Positions 1-8,754 are shown, counted from the stretch's first letter. The stretch: 64,000 nucleotides of DNA from an uncultured Saprospirales bacterium (GCA_937864265.1 CALMIR010000079.1:1-64000); one strand, 5' to 3'. Notes: generated from the letters alone by a model not told the origin. Numbers and translations are program-made.

Positions 1-58
1 ACTGTTATTTTTATCATTTTTCAAAATCTTTCGCTTGCGAAAGGTCAGTTAATAAATT

Positions 59-1009
59 ATGATCGGAAAAGAAACTGCAAAAGCCATCGACTGCTTGCAA
101 AAAGGTGAATTGGTGGCCATTCCCACAGAAACGGTGTATGGATTGGCAGGCAATGCGCTGGAAGATGAGGTGGTCAGTCGCATTTTTGAAATTAAAAACC
201 GCCCTGCTTTTGATCCTTTGATTGTGCACACCCATTCGTTGGCCGAAATGGAAAAATATGTCCTGGATATTCCAGAACCAGCCCGTCAATTGGCTGCTCG
301 TTTTATGCCGGGGCCGCTTACCTTGCTCCTGGAAAAAAACGCCCAAATCCCGGATTTAGTCACTGCCGGATCGGCCTGGGTCGCCATGCGAATCCCCGCT
401 CATCCGCTGGCATTGCAAGTATTACAAGCCCTGCCTTTTCCCTTGGCCGCACCCAGCGCTAATCCTTTTGGCTACATCAGCCCTACTTCGGCTCAGCATG
501 TAGCGGCACAACTAGGCGAAAAAATACCCTACATATTGGACGGAGGGCCTTGCCAGGTAGGTGTAGAAAGCACCATCGTTAGTTTTGCAGAATCGAAAGT
601 TAAAGTGCTGCGCAAAGGAGGCCTCAGCATGGAAGACATTGAAGCGGTTATCGGAAAAGTAGCGGTTCAAGCCCAGTCTAGTTCCAATCCGCAAGCACCT
701 GGAATGTTAAAAAGCCATTATGCGCCAAAAATTCCGTTTTTTTTAGGAAATTTGGAGCTGCTTCATCGACATTTCAAAGGAAAAAGAATTGGCGTATTGG
801 CTTTTCAGCACACATTGGAGGCAGTACCAACAGCACAGCAGTTTGTCCTAACGCCTACTGGCGACCTTACCGAAGCAGCTAGGGTTTTGTTTGCAGCCAT
901 GCGCCATCTGGATGCGTTGGCATTGGATGTGATCATCGCTGAGCCGGTACCGGAGGAAGGATTGGGCAGAGCCATCAACGACCGGTTGAGGCGGGCGGCG
1001 GCGGGGTGA
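59..1009 (+). CDS. tsaC: L-threonylcarbamoyladenylate synthase (Sua5/YrdC type)
   Basis: The 316-residue product should make threonylcarbamoyl-AMP from threonine, bicarbonate and ATP for the t6A37 modification of ANN-decoding tRNAs in the cytoplasm. The N-terminal ~200 residues are a YrdC domain: PTETVYGLAGNA near residue 22, the KNRP motif near 47 and the APSAN motif near 142. After a linker, APGMLKSHYAP near residue 215 is the hallmark of the C-terminal Sua5 domain, so this is the long Sua5 form rather than the short TsaC form. The ATG at 59 gives a typical N-terminus (MIGKETAKAI). No Shine-Dalgarno is visible, as is usual in Bacteroidota. It stands alone: the next gene begins 90 bp downstream. 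The assignment is confident. Confidence 0.93.
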   Translation: MIGKETAKAIDCLQKGELVAIPTETVYGLAGNALEDEVVSRIFEIKNRPAFDPLIVHTHSLAEMEKYVLDIPEPARQLAARFMPGPLTLLLEKNAQIPDLVTAGSAWVAMRIPAHPLALQVLQALPFPLAAPSANPFGYISPTSAQHVAAQLGEKIPYILDGGPCQVGVESTIVSFAESKVKVLRKGGLSMEDIEAVIGKVAVQAQSSSNPQAPGMLKSHYAPKIPFFLGNLELLHRHFKGKRIGVLAFQHTLEAVPTAQQFVLTPTGDLTEAARVLFAAMRHLDALALDVIIAEPVPEEGLGRAINDRLRRAAAG

Positions 1010-1098
1010 TGCTCTCCACCTAACTGCGTTATCCTGCTTCAGCGAGAAATACCTGGAAGTTTTGATGAATCAAAAAATAAAAATAACAACAAGAAATA

Positions 1099-3147
1099 AT
1101 GGAAAACACCGCATTAAATACTTATTGGATAGACCATAAGGAAAAGCTTATCAAAGCCTACACACAAGGGCAGCAGTCTTTCATTCCTTATCTGATGCCC
1201 GAAACGGCCTTGCAACTTTCTGCCAAAGAAGTATTGGCCATATTAGCCGATAAGATTGGGGCCACTACACTGGATGAAGCCATGAGCCTGGAGGGTAAAA
1301 TAGCCAGCCCACTTTTAGGGCAATCCAACGGCAACTGGCTGAAGCGCTCTAATATGATCGGCATCAACGTGCGAACCTTGCAAAGCTTTTGGAATGTATT
1401 GAAATATACACTTACCTTACCGCAAAGCCAACAAGCCATCCATCTGCTCCCCATTTGGGAACCCGGCGTAGTGGGAAGTCTTTACGGCATGGCCAGTTGG
1501 CACATCAATCCGGAGTTTTACAGTGCAGAATTGGCACAGGCCATACCGCGACTCAATTCGGTAGAAAAGCAACTTAAAGCCATGGTGAATATAATGCACG
1601 CCTTGGGCAAAGTGGTAGGTATGGATGTGATCCCACATACCGACCGCTATTCGGAAATCGTGCTAGCTCAACCCTGGCTGTTTGAATGGTTGCAAAGAGC
1701 TGATACGCGCATTGTGCGTCACAATACCTTGCTGCATCAGGAGGTCCAGCAAGTCGTATTTGATTTTTTGCTGGAGGAAGGTTCCGCTTTGGAAAACCTA
1801 AGCCTGCCAGAAAGTGTAGAAGAACTTTTTGCCATTCCAGAGATCGTCCGGCACGGCCTATTATTTGGCCCAAAGGGCGACCCCTACAAGCGCAACTTGC
1901 GCCGTGGCCAGCTCATCAATCGCCTTTACGACCACGGGTTTGAACCGCTGCCTGCTACCATGGCGCCCCCCTACCGAGGACTAGAAGTGGATACGACGGG
2001 TGCAGCACCCGAACCAGACAACGAAGGCCGCATTTGGTGGGATTACCGCATCAAAAAGCCGCAGGAAATGTCTCGGGTATTCGGGCCACTCACCCGCTAC
2101 AAACTATACAGCAGCCTGAACGATAACGCCGATTGGGAAATTGATTTCAGCGAACCCCGAAAAGCCGTTTGGGACTACGTTTGTCATCATTACGCCACTG
2201 TGCAGGAAAACTACGGCTTTGACTTCATGCGCGGCGATATGTCGCATGTTCAAATGCGCCCGGCAGGGGTCCCCATCCAAGTGGATGATTGGTATGACAT
2301 TCATCAGGCCGTCAAAAAGCACATTCAAGGGCATTGCCCGTGGTTTGGTTATTATGCGGAAACTTTCCTCGCCGGCCCAGGCTTTATGGCATATGGCAGC
2401 GAATTGGATCATCTGGATCAATCGGACGCTGAAGTTACCCTGGGCGATTTGCAGTCGATGGTCGTGGGCAGCCCGCGTTTTATGAGCCATTTCAGGTGGT
2501 ACCTGGACTTGCTGGCAACGCGCCGTTTTGCTCCATGCTTTACTATGATGACGGCAGATAAGGACGATCCGCGCTTTGATGAATTTTACTTGGAGGGCAA
2601 CGAGCTGCGTTTTTTTATCGGCCTTTTTGTTCCAGATATGCCTTCCTACATGGGTTTGGGATTTGAATGCCGCGATACCCATCTGATACCTGCCTCGAAT
2701 GAATATTATTCTAAGCTCTATGTTTTTCAAATCCCAGATGGCGCAAAATCCACTAAAGGGCCTTACCAATGGGGGAACAATCAAGCGCTTTTTTCTCGCA
2801 TTACCCGCATGCGGCTCTTGGCCGAAACTTTGATGCCTGCATTGACTAATACCTCCCCGCATTGGCTCATACCGCCTGACCCAACAGGAGGGCACAGGGT
2901 TATAGCCTGGATACTCGTTGCCGAAAAAGCTTATTTGTTTGTAGCCAACCTGGATGCCGCACAAGCATTTAATGTAAAAATCCCTAAAGGCGCTTCGAGC
3001 CGTCCATTTGTCTCCTCAAAGCCCATTTTTTCCACCCATCAGGAAAAGCTGGATAAGGAATTGCTTATTCACGAAAAGTTTTATCAATTGGACGAACTGA
3101 TGCCGGGCGAAGGGCTGGTTTTTGAAATGGAAAGCAAGCCCGCTTAG
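1099..3147 (+). CDS. GH13-like alpha-amylase superfamily protein
   Basis: A 682-residue protein without a signal peptide that appears to carry an alpha-amylase-type (beta/alpha)8 barrel. DVIPHT at 176-181 resembles conserved region I (DxxxNH with Pro for Asn). FDFMRGDMSH at 374-383 resembles region II, with the R-x-D nucleophile site at D380. YAET at 419-422 could supply the acid/base (E421). A clear region IV NHD motif was not found, so the active site may be divergent or the substrate unusual. The last ~80 residues look like a beta-sandwich C-domain. The stop lies just before a decayed palindromic repeat (3153-3220), and the next gene is convergent. Cytoplasmic alpha-glucan metabolism is an inference. 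Confidence 0.6.
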   Translation: MENTALNTYWIDHKEKLIKAYTQGQQSFIPYLMPETALQLSAKEVLAILADKIGATTLDEAMSLEGKIASPLLGQSNGNWLKRSNMIGINVRTLQSFWNVLKYTLTLPQSQQAIHLLPIWEPGVVGSLYGMASWHINPEFYSAELAQAIPRLNSVEKQLKAMVNIMHALGKVVGMDVIPHTDRYSEIVLAQPWLFEWLQRADTRIVRHNTLLHQEVQQVVFDFLLEEGSALENLSLPESVEELFAIPEIVRHGLLFGPKGDPYKRNLRRGQLINRLYDHGFEPLPATMAPPYRGLEVDTTGAAPEPDNEGRIWWDYRIKKPQEMSRVFGPLTRYKLYSSLNDNADWEIDFSEPRKAVWDYVCHHYATVQENYGFDFMRGDMSHVQMRPAGVPIQVDDWYDIHQAVKKHIQGHCPWFGYYAETFLAGPGFMAYGSELDHLDQSDAEVTLGDLQSMVVGSPRFMSHFRWYLDLLATRRFAPCFTMMTADKDDPRFDEFYLEGNELRFFIGLFVPDMPSYMGLGFECRDTHLIPASNEYYSKLYVFQIPDGAKSTKGPYQWGNNQALFSRITRMRLLAETLMPALTNTSPHWLIPPDPTGGHRVIAWILVAEKAYLFVANLDAAQAFNVKIPKGASSRPFVSSKPIFSTHQEKLDKELLIHEKFYQLDELMPGEGLVFEMESKPA

Positions 3148-3152
3148 TAAAG

Positions 3153-3220
3153 AGGAAAAATTAATTTCCCGATTTGGTAAGGACTTTGATAAAATGGGAA
3201 GTAATTTTTTGCACACTACT
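3153..3220. repeat. Decayed copy of the ~120-bp palindromic repeat
   Basis: The stretch GGAAAAATTAATTTCCCGATTTG followed by GTAAGGACTTTGAT and GGGAAGTAATTTTTTGCACACTACT matches both ends of the repeat found at 50042-50398. The left inner arm and the loop are missing, leaving about 68 bp. It lies between two convergent genes, where it might act as a transcription stop. The match was made by eye. Confidence 0.75.
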
Positions 3221-3255
3221 GAATTGATAAACATACAAAAATTGCCAGTTGGTTA

Positions 3256-4356
3256 TCAACTTTTCTCCGATATTTGAGCGCCCATCTCCTTCAAATCCGC
3301 CAGCAACCGCTGCTCATCCGTCACCAAGCCCATCAAGAACAATCCTGGTGTCGAGATAGCTCCGTCCAGGCACTGCCTGACACAAGCTGTAATGGCCCAG
3401 GCCGTAAACGCATAAGCATCGTCGGCATAAGCACTCAAAATGTATTTTCGGGGCAGGCCATTCTTGAGGCCACTGGCCTCCAGTCGAAACTCCACCCCCG
3501 GTTGATGATTGTAAAACCAATTTACCCCCCAGTACAGCAAATGGCCGCTTAGCTTGGTGCCCAACCCTTTTTTTATGTATTGGAGCAGCATGATCAATGG
3601 AAAAATGAGGTAATCGACAAAGGCATTGAACCCAGCGGCATACACGCCCATATCAGTAAGCCCCAGTTCTTCTGGTAGCGGGTGCAATTCCCGCATCTGA
3701 AGCGGAAAACAAGCGCGAGTTCCAAACTGACTAGAAAAGGTAAAAGAGCGGCTGTCTTTATACGTCGCTTTTCGCCAAACGCCGTTTTGGAATAATTCAT
3801 AATTCCCTGCTCCAATTTCGTGGATCAATTCATGGGTGGACTCCGGCTTTTCAAACAAAGCACTCATCGCCATAGCTACATGAGCGCTTTGATACTGGTC
3901 AAAATGGCCTTTGGCGTACCTTATAAATGGCGCTGCCAAACCAGGATGAAAACCCGCCTGGGTAATGAATACCAGATTTTTTGCCCTGACCCTTTCCCGA
4001 AAAGGCGCCAGTTGATCCACCACATCACCTCTTACAAAGATGTCCATCAGGTTGGTTCCCGTTTCCAGGGCAGCAGAGGCGATAAGTGGCATGGCATCTG
4101 GTACGGTAGCCGTAACGATCACTTGGTTGATGCCTTCAAATGCCGCAAGCAAGCTTTGAAAATGGGCAGCATCCGCATAGACAGCTCGAATTTTTCTTTC
4201 AGAAAACTCACTTTGCAGGGCTTTGGCCAATGCCTCCGCTTTGGAAAGCTGGTGTCCGGCAATCGTCAAGTCAACCGATGTATGCAGCAGCAGGCTTTTG
4301 GCCAGTGCCCGGCCTACCCCGCCATAGCCACCTAGAATCAACACGCGTTTTTCCAT
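3256..4356 (-). CDS. Saccharopine dehydrogenase-like NAD(P)-binding protein
   Basis: A 366-residue protein starting with a Rossmann dinucleotide-binding loop, VLILGGYGGVGRAL at residues 5-18, typical of the saccharopine dehydrogenase / trans-acting enoyl reductase family (Sacchrp_dh_NADP). The pattern IVTATVPDAMPLIASAALETG around residues 80-100 is the usual strand and helix following the cofactor site. The family reduces or oxidises diverse substrates, and the substrate cannot be read from the sequence. A hydrophobic stretch near 245-262 (FVDYLIFPLIMLLQYI) could be membrane-associated. The ATG at 4356 directly precedes the Rossmann strand. It is convergent with the GH13-like gene and lies 26 bp downstream of the DUF3570 gene, so it may share that transcript. 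Confidence 0.75.
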   Translation of the reverse strand: MEKRVLILGGYGGVGRALAKSLLLHTSVDLTIAGHQLSKAEALAKALQSEFSERKIRAVYADAAHFQSLLAAFEGINQVIVTATVPDAMPLIASAALETGTNLMDIFVRGDVVDQLAPFRERVRAKNLVFITQAGFHPGLAAPFIRYAKGHFDQYQSAHVAMAMSALFEKPESTHELIHEIGAGNYELFQNGVWRKATYKDSRSFTFSSQFGTRACFPLQMRELHPLPEELGLTDMGVYAAGFNAFVDYLIFPLIMLLQYIKKGLGTKLSGHLLYWGVNWFYNHQPGVEFRLEASGLKNGLPRKYILSAYADDAYAFTAWAITACVRQCLDGAISTPGLFLMGLVTDEQRLLADLKEMGAQISEKS

Positions 4357-4382
4357 TGTATTGCTATCTAGTTCTTAGTTTT

Positions 4383-5603
4383 CTAAAACCGCCACCCCAA
4401 ATGCCCGCCCAGCGACCAGGCCCTCAATCCGTCGGATCGAGTATAGCTTACCCAGCGCAGGGACACCAATTTCAACTCGGCTTTCCATTTTTGCCTCAGC
4501 AGGGTAAAACGACTATATGGTGCGTAGCGAATGCCCAAACCCCATTTGTGGCTGCGAAAGGCCGATAGGTCATAATCGGAAGTGTAAAAAGGCGCATCCG
4601 GTGAATGGCTGTCAAATGGGGCAAAATAATCGGACGCGCTTTGCTGATAATAGCGGTAAACAGGGGTTACAGCCCATTTGTAGTTGAGTTTGATCGGGCT
4701 TTCCAGCGAAATAGTATGGCTGTGAATGCCAAAATCGTCCCAATAATAGCGGTAAAAAAACCGCAGCACGGTACGCCCACCCAAAAAGTAATTGACCCTT
4801 ATGCCTAGCGGCCATTTCCAGCGCTGAGCGGGAAAATATTCAATGCGTGGAAAACCCTCCTCTGGGAAATAAACGCGGTGAAAGGGTGTGGATAGCAGCC
4901 CCGATTGATACTCCAGCCCGGTACTCAGCGCCATATTCAGCCGCCGATTGATAACTTGTTGCAGTTGAATGTCCAGGTGATAGGAATTACGCTTGTCCGT
5001 TGTGATGGTAGGCTGTACGGTAGTGCGCAATTCTTCGGGGAAATAGAGCACCCATTTGTCAAAATAAGCTTTTCCCTCCACCCACAAGGATGTATGGTCG
5101 TCTTTGAAACTTTTGTAAAAACTGCCGCCCAAGTGGGTAGAAATGTAGTCTGACTCGATGGAAGCGCCAGCCTGCCAATGCCAATTCGTGCTTTGCCGGG
5201 GATTCTCCTGCCCCCAACCGACCTGAAAAGCCCCCCTAACATCTGTAAGGGAAGCGGATGACATACGCCGATCAATGCGATCGGTAGATGCAGAGGAATA
5301 GACATTGAGCGATACGCCAATATCCAGGGTTTGGGTGCTGTCGAGCGGGATGTTGACGATCAGGTTGTTGGAAATATCTTCCAGCTTTTCGGTTCCCTGT
5401 CCCCCGGTGACTGCGCTGTGGTTGCCATCCTGATCGTAGTAGTGGAAAAGAAAATCCACATCGATGGGTAAATTGGTCGTAGTATCTGGGAATACCTGCG
5501 CATATACAGGTATTCCCAGAAAATTGCAACATAGCCATAGCAACTGGTGTATGGCCAAGCAATGCAATCTATTGTTTACTGTTTTTGGATTTTTTGAGTC
5601 CAT
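4383..5603 (-). CDS. DUF3570 family outer-membrane beta-barrel protein
   Basis: About 406 residues with a signal-peptide-like N-terminus ending in VYAQ, followed by DVDFLFHYYDQDGNHSAVTGG, the typical opening of DUF3570 proteins. The rest alternates hydrophobic and polar residues with many Tyr/Trp strands and ends in GWRF, as expected for an outer-membrane barrel. Its function in Bacteroidota is unknown. In-frame ATG codons exist at 5618 and 5603, both inside the 3' end of the upstream PQQ dehydrogenase gene. A TTG at 5567 would give a more compact signal peptide with no overlap, so the start is uncertain. The overlap implies co-transcription and perhaps translational coupling with the dehydrogenase. 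Confidence 0.75.
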   Translation of the reverse strand: MDSKNPKTVNNRLHCLAIHQLLWLCCNFLGIPVYAQVFPDTTTNLPIDVDFLFHYYDQDGNHSAVTGGQGTEKLEDISNNLIVNIPLDSTQTLDIGVSLNVYSSASTDRIDRRMSSASLTDVRGAFQVGWGQENPRQSTNWHWQAGASIESDYISTHLGGSFYKSFKDDHTSLWVEGKAYFDKWVLYFPEELRTTVQPTITTDKRNSYHLDIQLQQVINRRLNMALSTGLEYQSGLLSTPFHRVYFPEEGFPRIEYFPAQRWKWPLGIRVNYFLGGRTVLRFFYRYYWDDFGIHSHTISLESPIKLNYKWAVTPVYRYYQQSASDYFAPFDSHSPDAPFYTSDYDLSAFRSHKWGLGIRYAPYSRFTLLRQKWKAELKLVSLRWVSYTRSDGLRAWSLGGHLGWRF

Positions 5604-7435
5604 TCTCCGCCCTTGCATTTTATCCTAAGGAGATAAAAACCAGCAGGCAAGGTACTCAAATCCCATTGGAAGTCGAAGCGCTGATCCACTTTTGCTCTTT
5701 TTTGGCGAAGGGCGCGGCCTTCGGCCTGTAAAAGCTGAAATTCATACAAGCCCGATTCCAGAACTTGCAGGGAAAGCTGGACTTGATCCACGATCGGATT
5801 GGGGCTGATGAGCAGGCTTTTTACTCCGGGAATGTCCAAGGCACTGACAAGGGTCAATTCTGCTGAAGAGGCAGAACAGCCATTTTCATCGGTCACTTCC
5901 AAGCTGTAAGAGCCGCCGCTTTCTGCCAAATAAGTAGCCGCATTGGCCCCTGGTATCGGATTGCCATCCAAATACCACTGATAAGTAGCGTAACCTCCTG
6001 GCCCTGATATTTCCAGGCCATCAATCAAAATGTCGATCTCCGGCAGTGTAACAAAGTTGGTTACGTCATACCCCTGCGACAAAGGCGAATTGCAATCGCT
6101 GCCATCGTCGGCTACTAAGGCTGCCTGCACGGTTACATTTTCCGTCACTTCCAACTCGCTACCCGTCACATTAGGCACCAGCAAGCCATTGATGTACCAC
6201 GCGTAGTGGTAATTATCTGGGGCGGCGCTAGCTGTTAGCAACAGGCTTTGGCCTTCGCATAAAATAGGCTCATCGCCAGAAATAATCGGCGCAGCAGGGG
6301 CAACGCATGCAGCTACGACTTGGTAAATATTGCCCGAACCAATGCCAGCTACATACAATTCCCCTTCAGCATCTTCGCCAAAGCTGGAAAACTCCTGGTT
6401 GGCCAGGTTGAGCAATTCGACATTCGACCAGCCACCCTGACCATCGGGACGCAATCCCCAAAAACGCCCCGTACAATAATCAGCATAAAAATAGTAGCCA
6501 TACATGCTGGGATTATTCTCTCCCCGATAAACATAGCCGCCAGTTATGGAGCACCCCTGTACCCCATCGCTCGGATAAACGTGTACGGGCTGCACATAAC
6601 CAGATGCCCCGCCGCAGTTGTTGGTATTGTAGGTGTCAAAACCTTCGTAACAACGCCAGCCGTAGTTTTCGCCGCCTGTACTAGAAGCAGGCTGAAAATG
6701 GATTTCTTCCCAATCATCTTGCCCGACATCCGCTATCCAAATATCACCGGTAAGGCGATCAAAACTAAAGCGCCAGGGATTGCGCAGGCCAATGGCCCAT
6801 ATTTCATCCAGCGTCAGATTATCATTGATAAAAGGATTATCTGCCGGAATGGTATAGGGTTCTACATTATCCACATCCAGGCGCAGCATCTTACCCAGCA
6901 TGCGGTTTCTGGTTTGGGAGTTGTTTTGCGGATCGCCCCCCGAGCCGCCGTCGCCCATGGCGATGTACAAGTAGCCGTCGGGGCCGAAGTTCAAGTCACC
7001 AGCGTTGTGGTTGGAAAAAGGCTGGTTAATGGTCAGTATCGGCAACTCGCTGTTGGGATCAGCCTGATTGGGGTTGCCCGCACTGACGCTGTACCGGGCA
7101 ATGACCGTATGGCCACTGCCATTGGTATAGTTTACATAAAAATAGCCGTTTTCGCTGTAATCGGGGTGGAACGCCAAGCCCAGCAATCCCCTTTCGCTGG
7201 CTTGTGAATTGACCATAGGATCGATATTCAAAAAAGGCTGCGGCAACACATTTCCATTGCCATCAATGATGCGAATGGTGCCATCTTTTTCGGTGATAAA
7301 CAAACGATCATCTCCTGCATGGGAAATGTCCACCGGGCTATCAAAGCCATTGGCAAATACATTCAATTCGATTTCGAGTTGAGCGCGAAGGGGTAAAAAG
7401 TATAAAAGACCAGCTAATAAAAAGAAATTTTTCAT
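5576..7435 (-). CDS. PQQ-dependent sugar dehydrogenase with Ig-like domain and T9SS sorting domain
   Basis: A 619-residue exported protein. Residues 1-18 are a signal peptide ending LRAQ. Residues ~20-375 match the soluble glucose/sorbosone dehydrogenase six-bladed propeller: GFDSPVDISHAGDDRLFITEKDG, LLGLAFHPDYSENGYFYVNYT, NHNAGDLNFGPDGYLYIAMGDGG, RNPWRFSFDRLTGDIWIADVGQ and ENYGWRCYEG. Ig-like segments follow (~380-530, with the CEGQSLLLTA pattern). The last ~85 residues (LLISPNPIVDQVQLSL to the C-terminal KIQKQ) are a type A C-terminal sorting domain. The enzyme should therefore cross the outer membrane by the type IX system and act at the cell surface or outside. It is the first gene of a likely operon with the DUF3570 barrel. 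Confidence 0.88.
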   Translation of the reverse strand: MKNFFLLAGLLYFLPLRAQLEIELNVFANGFDSPVDISHAGDDRLFITEKDGTIRIIDGNGNVLPQPFLNIDPMVNSQASERGLLGLAFHPDYSENGYFYVNYTNGSGHTVIARYSVSAGNPNQADPNSELPILTINQPFSNHNAGDLNFGPDGYLYIAMGDGGSGGDPQNNSQTRNRMLGKMLRLDVDNVEPYTIPADNPFINDNLTLDEIWAIGLRNPWRFSFDRLTGDIWIADVGQDDWEEIHFQPASSTGGENYGWRCYEGFDTYNTNNCGGASGYVQPVHVYPSDGVQGCSITGGYVYRGENNPSMYGYYFYADYCTGRFWGLRPDGQGGWSNVELLNLANQEFSSFGEDAEGELYVAGIGSGNIYQVVAACVAPAAPIISGDEPILCEGQSLLLTASAAPDNYHYAWYINGLLVPNVTGSELEVTENVTVQAALVADDGSDCNSPLSQGYDVTNFVTLPEIDILIDGLEISGPGGYATYQWYLDGNPIPGANAATYLAESGGSYSLEVTDENGCSASSAELTLVSALDIPGVKSLLISPNPIVDQVQLSLQVLESGLYEFQLLQAEGRALRQKRAKVDQRFDFQWDLSTLPAGFYLLRIKCKGGEWTQKIQKQ

Positions 7436-7446
7436 CGTTTTAGCAG

Positions 7447-7478
7447 GAAAGATAGGTCTTTAAGACCTTTACAGCCAA
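7447..7478 (-). promoter_or_regulatory. Candidate promoter for the PQQ dehydrogenase gene
   Basis: On the minus strand TATCTTTC (7454-7447) is one base from the Bacteroidota -7 consensus TAnnTTTG. A TTG (7478-7476) lies 21 bases upstream as the -33 element. The start codon is 12 bases downstream of the -7 box. Prediction by eye. Confidence 0.45.
7454..7468. promoter_or_regulatory. Perfect inverted repeat inside promoter spacer
   Basis: AGGTCTTTAAGACCT is a 7-bp perfect inverted repeat around one central base. It lies between the proposed -33 and -7 elements of the dehydrogenase promoter, a position suited to a dimeric repressor. No regulator is identified. Confidence 0.3.
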
Positions 7479-7518
7479 GCATTTTTTTGTCGGCTTTCTT
7501 CCATCACGGGAAAAATGT

Positions 7519-7526
7519 TAATTTTG
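7519..7526 (+). promoter_or_regulatory. Candidate -7 promoter element
   Basis: TAATTTTG fits the Bacteroidota -7 consensus TAnnTTTG and lies 23 bases before the ATG at 7550. No good -33 TTG at the right distance was seen, so this is tentative. Confidence 0.4.
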
Positions 7527-7549
7527 AATCGAAAAAAACAAATTTACTG

Positions 7550-8443
7550 ATGCAGACAAGCATATTATGGACCGCCCTTTGTTTAGTAATGGCTTGGAAT
7601 CTCCAGGCTCAGCTTCCCCAATCCAATATTTATCTGTTTGACCTCAAACAGGGCGATGCCGGTAAATTGGAATTTACCAATCCGCGTTACCTGACCGCTT
7701 TCAATGCGCAGGGCTACAACAATGATCCTTCTTTTTTCAGCAATACAGAAATCTATCTGACCGTAGCGCAACCTGGCACCAGTAAGGCCGATATTTTCAA
7801 ATTAGACCTCCTCAATCTGACCAAGCAACAGGTAACTGCTACCCCTGAAGGGGAAAATATGCCTATCCGAATGCCCGAATACTATACTTTTTCCGCCATC
7901 CGTATGGAATCCGAAGGCCGGGATACGGTTGCCCGATTGTGGCAGTTCCCCATTGATCAACTGACTGGGGGTAAGCCTATTTTCAAATACATCAATGGTA
8001 TCCAAGCTTATTACTGGCTCAATAGCCAGGATATTGTTATTTATAAAGAAGACAATCCCAGCGCCTTGTCGGTTGTCAATACCAATAATGATAAAATTGA
8101 AACCATGGCAACCAATATAGGCCGCACCTTCCTGCGCATGCCCAATGGCAATTTGGCCTATGTTCAAAAAAGTCGCTACGACGATTGGCAAATCATGGAG
8201 AAAAACCTGTACCGCCGTGGAGAACAGGCCAGACCCATCATTGAAACTTTGCCCGGAGCAGAGCATTTCGCAATTTTACCTGATGGTACTTTTATCATGG
8301 CCAAAGGCAGTAAAATATACAAGTACAACAAGTTCACCGATGACAATTGGAAGGAGGCTGCCGATATGCGTTTCTATGAAATCAGCAATATTACCAAGCT
8401 TGTGGTGAGCGCTGATATGAAAGTAGCGGTGGTCGCTGACTGA
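7550..8443 (+). CDS. Exported TolB/WD40-like beta-propeller protein
   Basis: The ATG at 7550 gives a 297-residue protein with a clear signal peptide (MQTSILWTALCLVMAWNLQAQ). An in-frame upstream ATG at 7487 would bury it behind 21 unlikely residues, so 7550 is preferred. The mature part has repeated strands such as NIYLFDLKQG, PSFFSNTEIYLTV and ADIFKLDLLNLTKQQVT, which resemble PD40/TolB propeller blades used for periplasmic protein-protein contact. It is shorter than a full TolB. It is divergent from the PQQ dehydrogenase, and a strong hairpin terminator lies ~80 bp after the stop. Function unknown. Confidence 0.65.
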   Translation: MQTSILWTALCLVMAWNLQAQLPQSNIYLFDLKQGDAGKLEFTNPRYLTAFNAQGYNNDPSFFSNTEIYLTVAQPGTSKADIFKLDLLNLTKQQVTATPEGENMPIRMPEYYTFSAIRMESEGRDTVARLWQFPIDQLTGGKPIFKYINGIQAYYWLNSQDIVIYKEDNPSALSVVNTNNDKIETMATNIGRTFLRMPNGNLAYVQKSRYDDWQIMEKNLYRRGEQARPIIETLPGAEHFAILPDGTFIMAKGSKIYKYNKFTDDNWKEAADMRFYEISNITKLVVSADMKVAVVAD

Positions 8444-8521
8444 TTTTGACCAATTTTGCATGTCACTTTTTTCCGCTTTTTTGTAAATAAATAAACTTCA
8501 GGTACAATATTATCCATCTTA

Positions 8522-8570
8522 GTGACAGAAAAACAGCTTGTTCGGCTAGCGCCATCTGTCACATTTTTTT
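8522..8570 (+). terminator. Rho-independent terminator after the propeller gene
   Basis: GTGACAGA (8522-8529) pairs with TCTGTCAC (8555-8562) across a 25-base loop and is followed by a run of seven T (8564-8570). Confidence 0.6.
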
Positions 8571-8643
8571 CTTCAAACGCTTACTAATAAAGGCTTCTAC
8601 CCATATTTTCGCCTTATTCCATGTCACAAAAAATAGCAAGAAG

Positions 8644-8754
8644 TTGTTATTGAGCTTTTAAAAGCACTTAATTTTGCTATGTCTTAAAAAGTAGTTTTTG
8701 TGTTTATTTGTTTGGGTTAGAGGCCCTTGCTTCTGTGGCAAGGGTTTTTTATTT
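8644..8754 (+). ncRNA. Candidate small RNA or 5' attenuator (promoter plus terminator, no ORF)
   Basis: TTG (8644-8646), a 22-base spacer and TAATTTTG (8669-8676) form a Bacteroidota-type promoter. It is followed by CCCTTGC (8724-8730) pairing with GCAAGGG (8738-8744) across a 7-base loop, then six T. Transcription would start near 8683 and stop near 8750, giving a ~70-nt RNA with no coding potential seen. It could be an independent small RNA or a leader attenuator for the WbqC gene that starts ~40 bp later. The terminator hairpin is clear; the RNA itself is an inference. Confidence 0.4.

Noticed and set aside
28-43. CTTTCGCTTGCGAAAG hairpin as a terminator for a gene left of the window
   Set aside because: The loop is only two bases and the adjacent T run is weak; the upstream gene is outside the window.
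2104-2964. 286-codon minus-strand ORF inside the GH13-like gene
   Set aside because: Antisense shadow of a well-supported coding frame, with an unlikely composition.
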